A stretch of 64,000 bases of DNA, taken from the NCBI GenBank assembly GCA_037954235.1, contig JBBMOA010000014.1, positions 23,021,273 through 23,085,272 on the forward strand, written 5' to 3'. Positions 21,027 to 33,300 of this stretch are shown in pieces; positions within the stretch are counted from its first letter, which is position 1, and each line of letters starts with the position of its first letter. This DNA is from Aulostomus chinensis. Its lineage: Eukaryota > Chordata > Actinopteri > Syngnathiformes > Aulostomidae. The notes beneath the pieces were generated by a model, which saw only the letters and a program-made list of their open reading frames with translations, did not search any database and had not been told where the DNA came from. The position numbers were made by a program, and so were the translations under genes.

Positions 21027-23881
21027 CATGCAGCATACTGAGCTCAGAAATACCACAAACTTTTTTGTATTTGTTTTTTTTTCCACCCTCACACAGAGAA
21101 ATGATATCACACTACCACAATCTCTGGTTTGGATGCAGGAACATCAATTCTCGTCTCAGCAGCGGGTGTGGAGACAGATCGACACATACTGAGCCCTCAC
21201 TCACTGTCCTGCATGACAAACACGCAGCGCTGCTAATCCACTGTGTGACATGATTGCATACATGCCAGGGTTTTTTTTATTTATTTTTTTATCGCTACAC
21301 AGGTTTACACTGCGCTCAACACTGGAGCGTGCCAGTGAACACGTCATCTGCCACACAGGCGGGCTCCTTGAGCACATGGACATGAACAGATGGGCACAGT
21401 CAGACACTCGTCACCTTGGCAACAGCAATCTTGATGGCTCTCCAATAAGGCATTGCCTCTTTGTTTGTGGACCCACTGGTGGGTCTCAGCTGCGTGATGA
21501 CACACAGATCTTAAAAGAATAGCACCACCAACAACAGAACTTCTGTATAATTAGTTTAAAATCATAGCAGACAACAGACTTGTCAAACAAAGAGGCGAGC
21601 AGTGTGAGGCAGCACACGGCGAGTTGTGACAAACATGAATACAGGCTGTGCGTCTGGTGTCTGAGAGGGCGAGGCGATCGGCAACAGCTGAGAAGTCTTA
21701 ACAAAGCTGAACTTTGAGCTGCGGTATCATGGCTGAATCATCTCTGCGCGGCACCTGCTGAGGTCAGGTGGGAGCACGGGAGCGCCGACATCACTATGCA
21801 GGAAAAGTAACTCGAGACAGAAAGCAACAGAGAGAGAGGGAGAGAGAGTTTGACTTGGAAAACAGCAAAACAAAAACTGATTCAGAGTTTTGGGAAAATG
21901 AAAAATAGTTGCTGTGATATTATCTCTTGCTCCTTATCTGATGGATAACATCCCTCAAGGTTGTTCCTCTCCTTGGAAACTTTGCTGTTAAAAAAATCAC
22001 ACATAAAGAACAATAGAGAAAGTTGAAGTTTAAATGATATCAACCTTGTTTGGGTTAAACAGCTTTAATTCGCAGTTTTGGGGAATTACCACACTACCCA
22101 TAGTCCCTCAGTGTGACACTGCAATGTTCTACACCTCAACAGTGACTGTCCAGCTCGGGTCCAGGGAGTCACGTTCAGCTTCTCCTCAGAGGAGCTAATT
22201 ATTGTCCGAAAGGTTGTAAACATCCGAGGTCGACTCACCACGAGTGAGCAGGTTGTGAAACGATGGTATTTGCTCCTTCAATTGACTAAGTATTCAACCT
22301 TTATGAAAGAAAAATGAGTTGAATGTGCAACCTCACAAAAAAGTACAACACTACCCACAATCCCAAGGGGCATTAGCAAAGCCTGTGGTTGGTGGAGTGC
22401 TCCTTTATGATGGGCATGCATGTTAAACCAGTCACTCTTGTATTTTAAGCTCCAGAAATTCCTGCGATCATTGCAGAGGGACGCCACTGCAGAAACACGG
22501 TTTCCCTTCTGACCACGAACACAGAATATTTGGACTTTAAAAGTTTTTCATCAAGTTAGCAAGTGACAGCGACACGGTCAGCTGGCAACGCAACGTAGTT
22601 ATCTTCAACCATGTTTGGTTGGAAATGGAAATAGTTTGCAATGAATTATGGGGTTAGAGGTTCTTTATCTCCAAGGATAATTGTGTACTCAGTCTTGTAC
22701 CTTTGTGTTTTTTCCCCCTTTTCCTGCTGTCTTTTTGTACCAGATGAGAAACTCCATGGTCACGCTTCATCTGCTCGCCGGCCATTTTGGTTCCCTCATA
22801 TACTGAATTTGCTGAAACATCGGTAACTACTACTTCCAGTAAATGGAGCAACCCTGAAGACGACTTCCCTTTCGCATTCTATCGATAACAAACGTCCAAT
22901 ATTTTAACACGTTTATCAAAGTCAGTGACGAGTCGGTGAGTGACATCATGTGCAGTGGCTAACTGGAGCAGATGAACCTTGCATACTACTTGGTGCTTTT
23001 GTTTTTGTTCCCAGTCAAACATTTTATGCTCACAATTCTGTTTGAAAACTCTTTTATAAAAGGATTTTTTTTTTAAATGTGAATGGAGAAAATGAATGGG
23101 AACAAGCTGCTGAATCAGTGGGCAGTCACTGCCTGAGAATATAGAAAATGGATAAGAAGATCCTCCTACTTAGTATGGAAAACATCCTCTGATGGACTGG
23201 AACTCATTAACCGTATTAATCCGTGCCTGGAATGAAGATTACACAATAACAGCACTTTCCGGTGCACAAATACCGACTTGCAAAGACATGAACAGAGACA
23301 CACTCGCCTCGGTACGCCCACATGTACAGCCTGGCAGCCGTGCAGAGAACACACCCTCTTGCTCTCAGTCCTGATCAGCTCACTGCCCACTACCCAGTCA
23401 CATGAAGTACACACAAACACGTTCCTCTCTCCTGCTTCTCTTTTGGTTAACAAGTGGATGAAGAAGCTGTTGAATGCTGTCGAGCCGTGGATCCATACAC
23501 TCCTCCATGTTGCGCCGATACCTTCCTCCTCAAGCACAGCACACTTCATGTTAATGAGGGTGTTGATGGACTCTCAGGTTACTCTCCCGTGATCTGAGAT
23601 GACTTGACGAGCTAATAATGACACAAGGTTGTGTCAAGTCAGCTCCTCTCCTAATGTTTCTGTCTGAGAAACAACGGAACGACAAGGGAGCTGTGTCAGC
23701 GTTCCCCGTCAACGCTGAAGCTGTGTTCCTCTCCTCTCTTTCTCCTGAACAAATCATATCTGCATGGATCAAACAAACACACCCTGCCAGAAAAATCTGC
23801 CTGATCCAGCGGCATCAGAGCCAACAGCGGTCCGGCGCTCCACAACTTTGTTAATGATTGCAGATTTTATTTGAGGTGCTT
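20901..23881. other. lnx1 upstream region; no exon confirmed
   Basis: One CA array at 20993. A strong plus-strand acceptor-like tract before 22744 (gctgtctttttgtaccag) is followed by a short frame without a consensus donor. Nothing else recognised. Confidence 0.45.
20993..21022. repeat. (CA)15 microsatellite
   Basis: Perfect CA array about 90 bp upstream of the putative lnx1 leader acceptor. Confidence 0.97.
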
Positions 23882-23889
23882 CATGTAGT

Positions 23890-24285
23890 CACTGGTGGAG
23901 GAAGGTCACAGTTCAATACCCAGGTACATGTAAAAGTCACAACTCAATATTCCACCGTAGTAAAAAAATCAGGAAGTCTTAACGCACGAATCAAAGTAAA
24001 AGTACACATTCTACATGAGTTTGCGTGTGCCGGGGCTTGGGAGTGCCTGTAGTTTGAGTTCTCAATCATGTTCCCTTGAAGTCGCCAGGTTTCAGACTTG
24101 ATCAGGTGTTGCCAGGTTCTCCGAGTACAATCATATTTCTCGTATTCTAGTAACCGACCAAATGTAGTTGAGTGAAGAAGTCCAGCACTTCCTTTGAAAT
24201 GTAGTGGAGTAAAAGAACAGAGTCCCCTAAAATGTAATCAAACACTTGAATACAAAATAACCAATTAATGTACTTTCCACCGCTG
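23890..24285. mobile_element. hAT-like MITE with terminal inverted repeats
   Basis: A 396-bp non-autonomous element. The left end CACTGGTGGAGGAAG and right end CTTTCCACCGCTG are imperfect inverted repeats of the CAGTGGTGGAA type common in teleosts, and the interior contains the typical aaagtaaaagtac and gaaatgtagtggagtaaaag phrases. It is flanked by catgtagt (23882-23889) and catgtgtt (24286-24293), an 8-bp target duplication with 6 of 8 matches, as expected of an old hAT insertion. No coding capacity. Confidence 0.65.
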
Positions 24286-25830
24286 CATGTGTTCAGCTGT
24301 GTGTGTATCAGTGTTATTTTACCTTGATCAGAGAGGTGTGCGAAGCAGTACTGCTGAGCAAGAAAGTACCATCAACAGATTAGTAATTCTTTTTTATGAG
24401 CGACAACAGATCCCAGATCAGCTTAATAAACCAGGACCCTGAGCACAAATTAAAATGACAGCCTGGAAATTTACGCATACGCACACTCACACACTGCTCC
24501 ACAGCCTGTTTTGTTCAGACATGTCCCTGAAACGCTGAAAATTCCAGTAAGAGGTGTTTTTCATGTTGTGTTGGCATCCTCCTCATAAACACAGGAGCGC
24601 ACGCGAGGGCAAGAGACCATCTAGACATCAGTTCTTTGAGAAAACTGCACAAATGTATCGCTGGAAATAGAGTGTATAATAAATAATGAGGGTGTAAATT
24701 GCACCCATGAGGTTATGAGGTGTTCAAGAAAATACACACCCTCACAACAACATGATGACTCAGGCACAGGTATCACAGGAACCGATCATCGAATTCTCAG
24801 TCGTGATCAAGATGTCCAGCTTAGTAAGGTTTCTCTAATCTTAGGGAGCTCGTCGTGTCTCCTGCTAAACAGAAACACAGGCCGTGAAGCAATAACCAGC
24901 ATGTGGGCCATCTTGTTTGTGTGTGCCGGACTCTCTGACTTCATAGCCATCTCCTCGGTGAGTCCCAGCCAGACCTGACACCTCAGTCTGGGAGAACAGC
25001 TGCAGGCAGATGTGAAGCTCCGTGAAGTGTCTCTAATATCAGAATGGCTGACTGGATCAGCACAGACCGGACTGAGCCAACCAAGATGCTCCCAATCACA
25101 CAAAAACATGCAGCATAACCTCGGTGGCTCACATCCACCCAGCAACAGGCAACACAAGGACTGACTGCAAATGAGCTCCATGCAAATGAGCTGGAACAGG
25201 CAGGTGTGAGGACGACTAAATTTAAGAACGTAGTAATTAAATATAGTAAAGAGGCCCCTGGTACCAGAGAAGGGAAACGATACTTACATGACTCCATGAG
25301 AAGCGTTCACTTTCAGCGGTGCGGCTCACCTGGACAGGTAAAGCCTCACAGACAGTGTAACATTAAACCATTCACTGAGGCGGTGGAGGGGAAGGAGAGC
25401 AGCGTGGAGCCACTCAGTAAAGAGGACTTTGTCTCGGCCACCAAGCCTGCCGATTGGCCGCTGGTCCTCACTGGAGATATTGTATCCGATTCTCTGTCTC
25501 AGGGGAATTCTCCAACCCAAAGCTGTGAGCACTGCAACTGTGTGAGCTCAGAACCTGCTCACCTCTAGCAGGCCAAGGTGATCAGGAAGTGGCTGAGCAG
25601 AGAGGCGGAGCCAGGGAAAAGGTAAACAAAGGAACAGCCCAAACCGGCTCCGGGGGTTCGAGAGCAGCGGGAATTTCCTTTCTGCTGAAGACACTGGAGA
25701 GGAAGTAACGGATGGTTGAGAAAATGAGCTGAGACATTTTACAAAAGAGCACCACTGCCTATAAAAAGTAATGAAATACTGAAATATCTTACAGAAGGGC
25801 AGTTGATCCATCAAAATATGTCTCTATCGC

Positions 25831-25855
25831 TCTCTCTCTCTCTCTCTCAAACACA

Positions 25856-25895
<40 letters not shown>
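25831..25895. repeat. (TC)n-(AC)n compound microsatellite
   Basis: TC array followed by AC array with one AT interruption. Confidence 0.97.
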
Positions 25896-25897
<2 letters not shown>

Positions 25898-26237
25898 ATT
25901 TCCACCAGTACATTTACATAAACAGAGGGCTTGAGCTCTAAACAGGAAGACCATAATCATAGTGAGTGACAGCATGTCTCAGACTTCTATAATACCATGT
26001 ACAGCAAGTGTGTGTGTTCACTACAGACACTCTAAGACCTCATGCTTGTGTACGGCCTTCTTTTGCCGGTGGTTCTGCTGTTCCCTGTGACAATAACCGC
26101 TTTTGTGAAGTCGTGCCTGTGATTCCGGCTCTGTTCAAAAACTGTTGTTATCCTGGTTCTCAGATGTGGTTCCCTCCCTGCTTCTGCACCCTCCTGCTGC
26201 TCTTTAAACCTTGAGACTGGGCGCTGCAGGGGCTCCA

Positions 26238-26238
<1 letters not shown>

Positions 26239-26297
<59 letters not shown>
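26239..26297. repeat. (AC)29 microsatellite
   Basis: Perfect AC array; a (GT)n array of similar length lies 440 bp to the right. Confidence 0.98.
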
Positions 26298-26298
<1 letters not shown>

Positions 26299-26729
26299 CT
26301 GCAGACGTAAAGCTGTTCTTCATGAGTCACTCTGTGACGCAAACCGAGCTGAACCATTACAACCAGTACATGTGGAGGGCTGTGTTGGAGCTGTGGGGAT
26401 CGCACAGATGGACAGAATATCAGGGACTCCCGCGTTGGCCTCAGAGGGAAAAGACTAAATACAGAGGAGTGACGTGGTAGCTCAGGGGTTCCCAGGTACA
26501 GGTTCCTATAACATGGGGGGTCAGGGCCACCTGGGGGGTCGTGTGACACAAATGGGGAGTTGCAAGATGATTTCCAGAATTAAGAATGATTTTTTAATTT
26601 CAATAAAGTCTGAATTGTTTTGAAGGCTAAAGGCAGTTCTGTGACTATAACAAAAAGTAGCAGTTGATTTAATTGATCAATCATTATGTTGAAATTTAAT
26701 CTATGCAACTTGGCTATTTGGATAGGCCT

Positions 26730-26733
<4 letters not shown>

Positions 26734-26778
<45 letters not shown>

Positions 26779-26795
26779 TGTGTGTGTGTGTGTGT
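26734..26795. repeat. (GT)n microsatellite
   Basis: GT array of 62 bases with one AG interruption. Confidence 0.97.
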
Positions 26796-26975
26796 CAGTG
26801 CGGGAACCTGATAGCTGCAGGTGTGATACACCGTCCATCGACTCAGTTGCCCTGACATGTTTACTGTTGAGGTCCAGTGGAGATAAAACCTCCTCAGGTG
26901 AGAAAATTCAAAAATAATCCCACAAGTTTCAGGTTATCTTTGTGCTCAGTCTGTGCTACCATATTAAGATACGGT

Positions 26976-27301
26976 ATCCTGTTGAGGGTGGGGGGGGGGT
27001 GGAGCCTATCCCAGCAGCCTTCCCCCTGGACAGGTCACCAGTCCATGGCAGGGCCAACACATAGAGACAGACAACCATTGGCTCTCACAGCCACGCCTAC
27101 GGTCAATTTAGAGTCTGGATTAACCTGGTCCCTCTTGATGTCTTTGGACTGTGGAGGAAGCTGGAGTACCAGAGAGAACCCAGCAGGAACAGGGAGAACA
27201 TGGAGACTCACACAGAAAGACCCCGTGCTCCAGCTGGGGCTCCACCCACAACCTTCTTGCTGGGGGGCCACAGTGAGGACCACTGCTCCACCATGCCTCC
27301 T
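26976..27301 (+). repeat. teleost-type interspersed repeat, copy 2
   Basis: Starts at tcctgttgagggtgggg and ends at accactgctccaccatgcc. Shares with the 55.5-kb copy the variants cacagccacgcctac, gagtctggatt and gtgctccagctggg, so these two are closer to each other than to the 3.4-kb copy. Both also begin at cctgttgagggtgg. Confidence 0.8.
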
Positions 27302-29944
27302 GCGTGTAAAACAGCAACAGAAAAATAAAGAGTTGAAATAGACGCACTAAATTACAGCTCATTAAGTTATGTTGGTTGTGGGAATGTGGAGGAGCTGAAC
27401 CAGTCCTGACTAATGAACCGGTTCTAGTTAGCATGCTAATGTGAATATTCAGCTCAAAGCGCTTCAGTGCTAGTGCTCTGTCTCTCCAGCACTGGTGCAG
27501 GACTTGTTAAATGTCTTTAATTTAAATACAATTTGAAATGACCAGAAATTTGTTTGATTTCCTTGTAATTTTCCATTTTCAAAGCATTCATCACTCAGAA
27601 GGCCTGCAGCCTCAGGGCCTTGTTTTCATTTTGCCTTTTAGTTTCCATTTAAATGTATTTTATTTGACATATCGCAGCTGAAGAAGCAGTGAGTCTTGAT
27701 GTTGTATTTCGGAGGCTCTCTCCTCTCTGGATGGGTCGGGGCGATGAACACTCAAATACACACAGATCCACACCGATGGCAGTGCGGTTCTGGGTGACCT
27801 TTACAGTTGTCACATCACTACTTTTTCTTCTCTTCTCATACTTCAGGGTGAATTGTGCGGTGAGTGTTGCCACGGTGATTCAAAGATTCTGAGTTTTTCG
27901 AGGTGTCTTTGAAGTGCTGAGTTGAACCTGCATCCGTCCTGGTTTCTGCTGAGTCCTCAGCTGCTGGAGTTTATCTAAACACGGTGGTGCGGGTGAAAGC
28001 AATCTCCTCCGTCTCTCTAGGACACTTTCTCTGATTAGTCTTTCTTTCCTGCACCCACTTTCCTGTTCCCTCCGTCTATTCGCGGATAAGCCTCTCATTC
28101 CTCTGACACACTTTCCTCTAAGCATTGATTTAAATTCAGATGGAAGATGAGACATAGAAAAAAAAACAGAGGTACACAGACAGGGCATACATTTCATTTC
28201 ACTCATCTGTTTCTTTTTCTATCCATCCTCATGTGGCAGTGAGCGACCGTCGTCTCTCCTCCTTCCACCCAGTTTTCATATTTCATGGTACCGATGCAAA
28301 TGTTCTGGGTAGTATGAATATTGAGGAGGCGAACGACGGAGGGAAGGTCATCACGTGCAGACGGCCTCCCTCTGCCGTCATCATTCAACCGCTATGTGGG
28401 GCAGGAAGCTGTCGTCGGCCTGCCGCCAGTCTGGATGTACTCAGTCGCTCTGCAATCAAACGGTTGGCTCCCCGTTTAGGTTTCTGGCTACTTTGGACTC
28501 TGTGTTGGTTGTGCTTGATTTTCAATCACTTCCATTTTGTGCCTCGACCTTGCATTTTCCTTCCTTTTCGGGTGAACACCTGTGCCTCATTGGGGATTGT
28601 CCCGCCCCCTTTCCTGTCACCCGGTCAGCTTCATCCTTGTTGCATCATCAGTTCTGTTTTAGGTGTCTTAGTTGAAGCTGCTCAGCTCCCTCTGGTAGTT
28701 TTGCGTGAGTTTGCAGCAGGACTCCTGTAGCTGCCTCCAGGTGATGGGGAACGGTCTACAGAGATGCTACCGCCCCGTAATCTCAGCACCAAACTCCTTG
28801 TTTCATTGTTTAGTGTTCAAAATTAGTCAGATCCCCTTGGAGCATTAAAAGGTTTTTGCCGTGTTTTGCAAGGTTTGATGATTTTTGCCAATTTTCTCTT
28901 TCCACTCACATTTTGATCTGGACAAAGTGCATTCACAGAGCCGGATGGAAACGCACCTGATGTGAGGCGATGTCGCTATTTTTAGATCGAGCTCGTTGAT
29001 ATCCCTGCTGGGTTGGAACACCAGACAAACAAATGGGATGTTTGAAACTTGGTTCCACGATCTGTGTAATTATTCAACACTTTTATTCCACCCTCTGCAC
29101 CGCCGGCCGATGACGCACATCGGACCACAGCAGACTTGTTCTGGTCCATCTGGTTTACCCCCACAACACTTCTCATCCTGCGCTCTGCTCCGTGTTGCAC
29201 CTGCTCTCATTTGATTGTGTTTGCGCTCTCTCATGAATACATTTTCTCACACTTTCGGTTCTTCCTGGTTATCTTGAGCTGTTTAAGCTCCTGTCCCCTG
29301 CTCTCACATTCCTCCCTTCACTCACAGCTGTAATACAGTGCGGCTTCCCATGACTGCCAGAAACGCAGTACTGCACAGAACATGTGTGTCTTCCTGTCAC
29401 CCTCACAAACACGCTCACAAACACACGCCACGACAGGAGCTCAGTCATTAACTTCTGTCTCGCCGCCGCTGGCTCGCTGCCTCCAGCCACCCTCCTCTCA
29501 CACACTTCAGACATCAGAGAAGATGAATCCTGGAACGTTTTAATCTGAGTGTCGCTCTTGTCTCATTTGCAACAAAAAGGCATGATGATAAAGTAGGGCA
29601 GTCGATTTTAATTTTCATAGCTCTGACTAAATAATATGTGGGAATAATGATGTATTCAATAAGTCATTAGGGTGATGTCAGAGGGGGCACTTTGCCTCGC
29701 ATGGGTGTGTGTGTGCTGAACATGTTCAGATCTGACAGCTGCTCTTTATGCACTAATCACTAGCGTGAATATCAGGGTTCAACGTGCGCGGGGTGGGTAA
29801 TGTGCTTTGTTATGCTATTTGTCAAATGTCACCGTGACACCAGGCCAGATTGTAACAAAAGAGGGAGACATGTGGGACAAGAAGGACAAATGGTGAGTGG
29901 AATATGAAATCAGAAGCAAAGATGAGATGAATGAAAGAGGGAAC

Positions 29945-29969
29945 AGAGAGAGAGAGAGAGAGAGAGAGA
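29945..29969. repeat. (AG)12 microsatellite
   Basis: Perfect AG array. Confidence 0.96.
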
Positions 29970-30136
29970 AGAAACAAGTGTTGTGTCTCCGTTTTCAGTG
30001 TCAAATTGGTGGTCTGAGTCTCAGAGGGCAGCAGAGCGTTGCTGTTCCAGCAGGTACCCCAGCCAACGCCAGCCAGCAAATGAAGATGAATGCACTTAAT
30101 CTCTCGGCTGCCAAAACGACACCTTTGAGCACTGAG

Positions 30137-30137
<1 letters not shown>

Positions 30138-30206
<69 letters not shown>
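30138..30206. repeat. (CA)34 microsatellite
   Basis: Perfect CA array; opposed GT array at 30313. Confidence 0.98.
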
Positions 30207-30209
<3 letters not shown>

Positions 30210-30312
30210 AAAGACTCCACACATAAACATACACACACCATCAATAAGGCTGAAATGTTCACATTTGTTTCAATGTGTTTCTTCTTGTCAGAGAATAAAA
30301 TATGGTTTGTGA

Positions 30313-30337
30313 TGTGTGTGTGTGTGTGTGTGTGTGT
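30313..30337. repeat. (GT)12 microsatellite
   Basis: Perfect GT array. Confidence 0.95.
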
Positions 30338-33300
30338 TCGCGTGTGTCGACATAAGCACGTGTGTACACTGAAGTGTGTGTCCAAGGAAAAGTAGAGCAG
30401 GGCCACAGATGCTAGACAGCAGGACAGTCTCATTATCCCGCACCGGTGTGAGAGGCTACCAACGACCCCTGCCATCTCCGTATGTCACTCATGAGTTGCC
30501 GCCGGCGGTGGGAACTCGAACAGGAGAAAACTTATTAGATGTCTTCGTGTTACTTTCAGAATTCCAGCCATTAAAAAGAAACATTCGGGATTTTATCAGC
30601 AGCTACGTGACTGGTGAAAGTGGACGTGTGTAGATACTTCCTATGATCTTGACAAGGTTTTTAACACCTCCGAAGTTCAATCACTCCATTTAGTGAATCC
30701 ACACATCCCTGCCGGTCCCAACGAGCCCTGGATCTCCCAGCGGGGCCCCTCTGCCTCTGAAGAGCTGTGAAAACACACTCAGTCCACTGGGTAGCGATGG
30801 CTGATGGAGAGCATCCAGTCTAATTTTCCGTGACATTTACATCAGGGATCTGTGAGGATGGTTCGCCTGTAATGTCTCCCCCTTCACAAAACCACTCATT
30901 TCATTCCCCCCATCCTGGCTCCGCCCATCTTTCATAATGATAGTAATGGTTATGTAATTGTATGAGGGTTACAGCACAAAAGAGGGCCAATGTTGGTCTT
31001 GCTCCAATCACTTCGCAGTATTTTGGAGTGATTAAATTGGGCTTATGATGCAACAGTCCAGCTGACCAGGACTTACAAGAATGTGAACAGACGGAGTCAT
31101 TCATTACAGCCCTAATCCTCTCATCCTTTTATTAGACAGTCACTCCGCTCCGCTGCCATGCCACCCTGCATCCACATGCGTGAGCATCCAGCGCGTGTCA
31201 GCGATGACACAGAAAAGCACAATAGCAGGCATGAAAGCAGAAACGTTTCCGAGAAGAAGCCAGGCTGAGGCCTTGCTCCTTGCTGCTCCTTCGGAAAGCC
31301 AGGTTTTATTCTTGGGAAGGCTTCCTGAGCCCTGGAGGAATGAAAGTCACCGTGATGTCACTGCTATGTGATTCTGCACATTTATGTGTTTCCAGTAAAA
31401 TAATAAAGAGAGAATGCTACTTCTGGTTAGCTCTCTGCAAATGGATGTGGATCAATCAGTCCATCGTGCAGCTGTGCGAGCCTTCAAACGCTATCGGACC
31501 AAACAAGTCAGATTTTGATTTCGCTGGATTTGTCCCCTCAGAACAGTTCGTCAGCTGATTTACAGGTGCTTCTGTCACAGTTCAAATCAAGGGAGGAAAG
31601 TAGTTTGGCACTGCATTTTATCACGTAGATGGGGGAGGGGCATAAAACTTCAAGAAGCATTTTGGGGGGGGATGGAAAATATGTCTTAAAGTGTGAATTG
31701 TTTTTCCTGGAAGAAAGACGAGGGAAATTTGGTTTAATAATACTCTCCCACCGAATGGCTGACATGTACTTGGTGCACGGGGCTCTGCAGTGGCTCCATC
31801 CAGAGGAGACACATTTGTGGCCACAGAAAGAAATATTATATGCATGATTAACTTATTCCCACGCTTTGATTAATTTGTGGGAACAAGTTGTAATATGTGC
31901 AAAGTGGCGATCACCAGAGGAAAAGAAGGAAGTGCAAACAGGCTTAACATGATGTGAAAAAAGAGAGAAAGTCGCCCCCTCAGTCATTGCTCAGCTTATA
32001 CTTTAATTCCATCCTGCAACCACAAATAAATGACATTGAGGGAGCAAGATATATCCTGTGGCTACAGAATATTTTTTGTCAACATGGCCACAAAATATGT
32101 ATTTTTCTCTACATGGCCACTCGAGGGTTCCATATTAAAACTGGGAAAAATAAAAGTCGTTTTGATTCTGCTGGACCTTTCAGCTTCATAAATATTCAGA
32201 AATGTCCTCCTCCCCCTCAACCCTGCTGTCATCCATGAGCTGCTTTTCCAAAAGACTTTGTCTGTGCTAAACTTCCATAGGGGCTCTTAAATTATGATAT
32301 AATCACAGTGAAATGCAACATGTTTATTTATTGACTAATACATTCATAGGGGCAGACATGAAACCTTCCCCAGAACACCGACAGAATAAATCACGAGCCT
32401 CACTATTCTTTGTTTTTGCTATGAACTCCTCCTATTGTGCGATGGAGGGTGCGATCTGTGTGTGTTTGGCTGCTTCGTCTTCTGGATGATGGCGTCATGT
32501 GTCTGAGAGGCCCAGCGTCTCTGGCTGCTGCTGCAGTGTTTCTGTGTTGTATTGATTTTCACCGTGTGCTGGCCTGTCTCTTCGTGTTGCTATCGTGGAC
32601 TCTGATGTGTTGCTCTGGCCGTGGTCCTCCCTGCTCCTCCCATCGCAGCAGCTGCTCTGCTCTGAAGCCGGCCACTGGTGGCTGTCTCTGGCTTTGATGT
32701 GAAGCGTGTTGATGGCTCTCATTCAGCCTCAAGGCTCAGTTTTACAGCTTCACACTGACCCGGGCAACAGCCACGTCAAAGAGAACCTGCAGCACCACTG
32801 ATCCGTTTGCTCTGTGCACGATGAAGCATCGACACTTGCAGAAGCACGTGGGACCGATTCAACACCGACACTATTAAACATGTCATCAGCACCGCTTTAG
32901 CCCATATTTACTGCAAGCATTTGGAAGTCAAGTTCTTTTCATGACAACTTCATGTGAAGGCAGGAGACATACAGCACTGTTATGGTACGGCAAATTGTCC
33001 AACCACACCTTTTCTGGCCTTTTATCAAAGTAAAAAATTCTGTACAATGAAAGAGTCCAGCAGTCACCCAAAGAAAAAAAGTGAATGATTTGAAGTATCA
33101 CAATCTGAAGAACAGTGTCTGTTCATCGTGTTGGTGGACTGACATTTCCTATAATGTGTAAGTAGCATTTTACTTCTTGCTGAGATTTAGCTGTGTTGTG
33201 TGAGCACCGTCCACTGCTGGCCTCGAACCTTCTACCATCAGGAGCTTACATAACCATGTCTCACTCAAACAGCGTCAGTAAATCACCTGGCAGACCTGCT

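Larger units (their letters stand above)
24294..26975. other. lnx1 upstream region; one possible non-coding exon on the lnx1 strand
   Basis: Contains TC/AC and AC/GT arrays. At 25288-25329 a 42-bp minus-strand segment lies between acctgtccag and a perfect GTAAGTATC donor, a candidate lnx1 leader exon. Confidence 0.4.

Noticed and set aside
28233..28730. 165-codon plus-strand frame, among the longest here
   Set aside because: No splice sites, motif or family resemblance; composition suggests chance or a decayed repeat.
29822..30475. 217-codon minus-strand frame, the longest in the window
   Set aside because: Largely poly-(CV)n and (TH)n from CA/GT arrays joined by chance open sequence.
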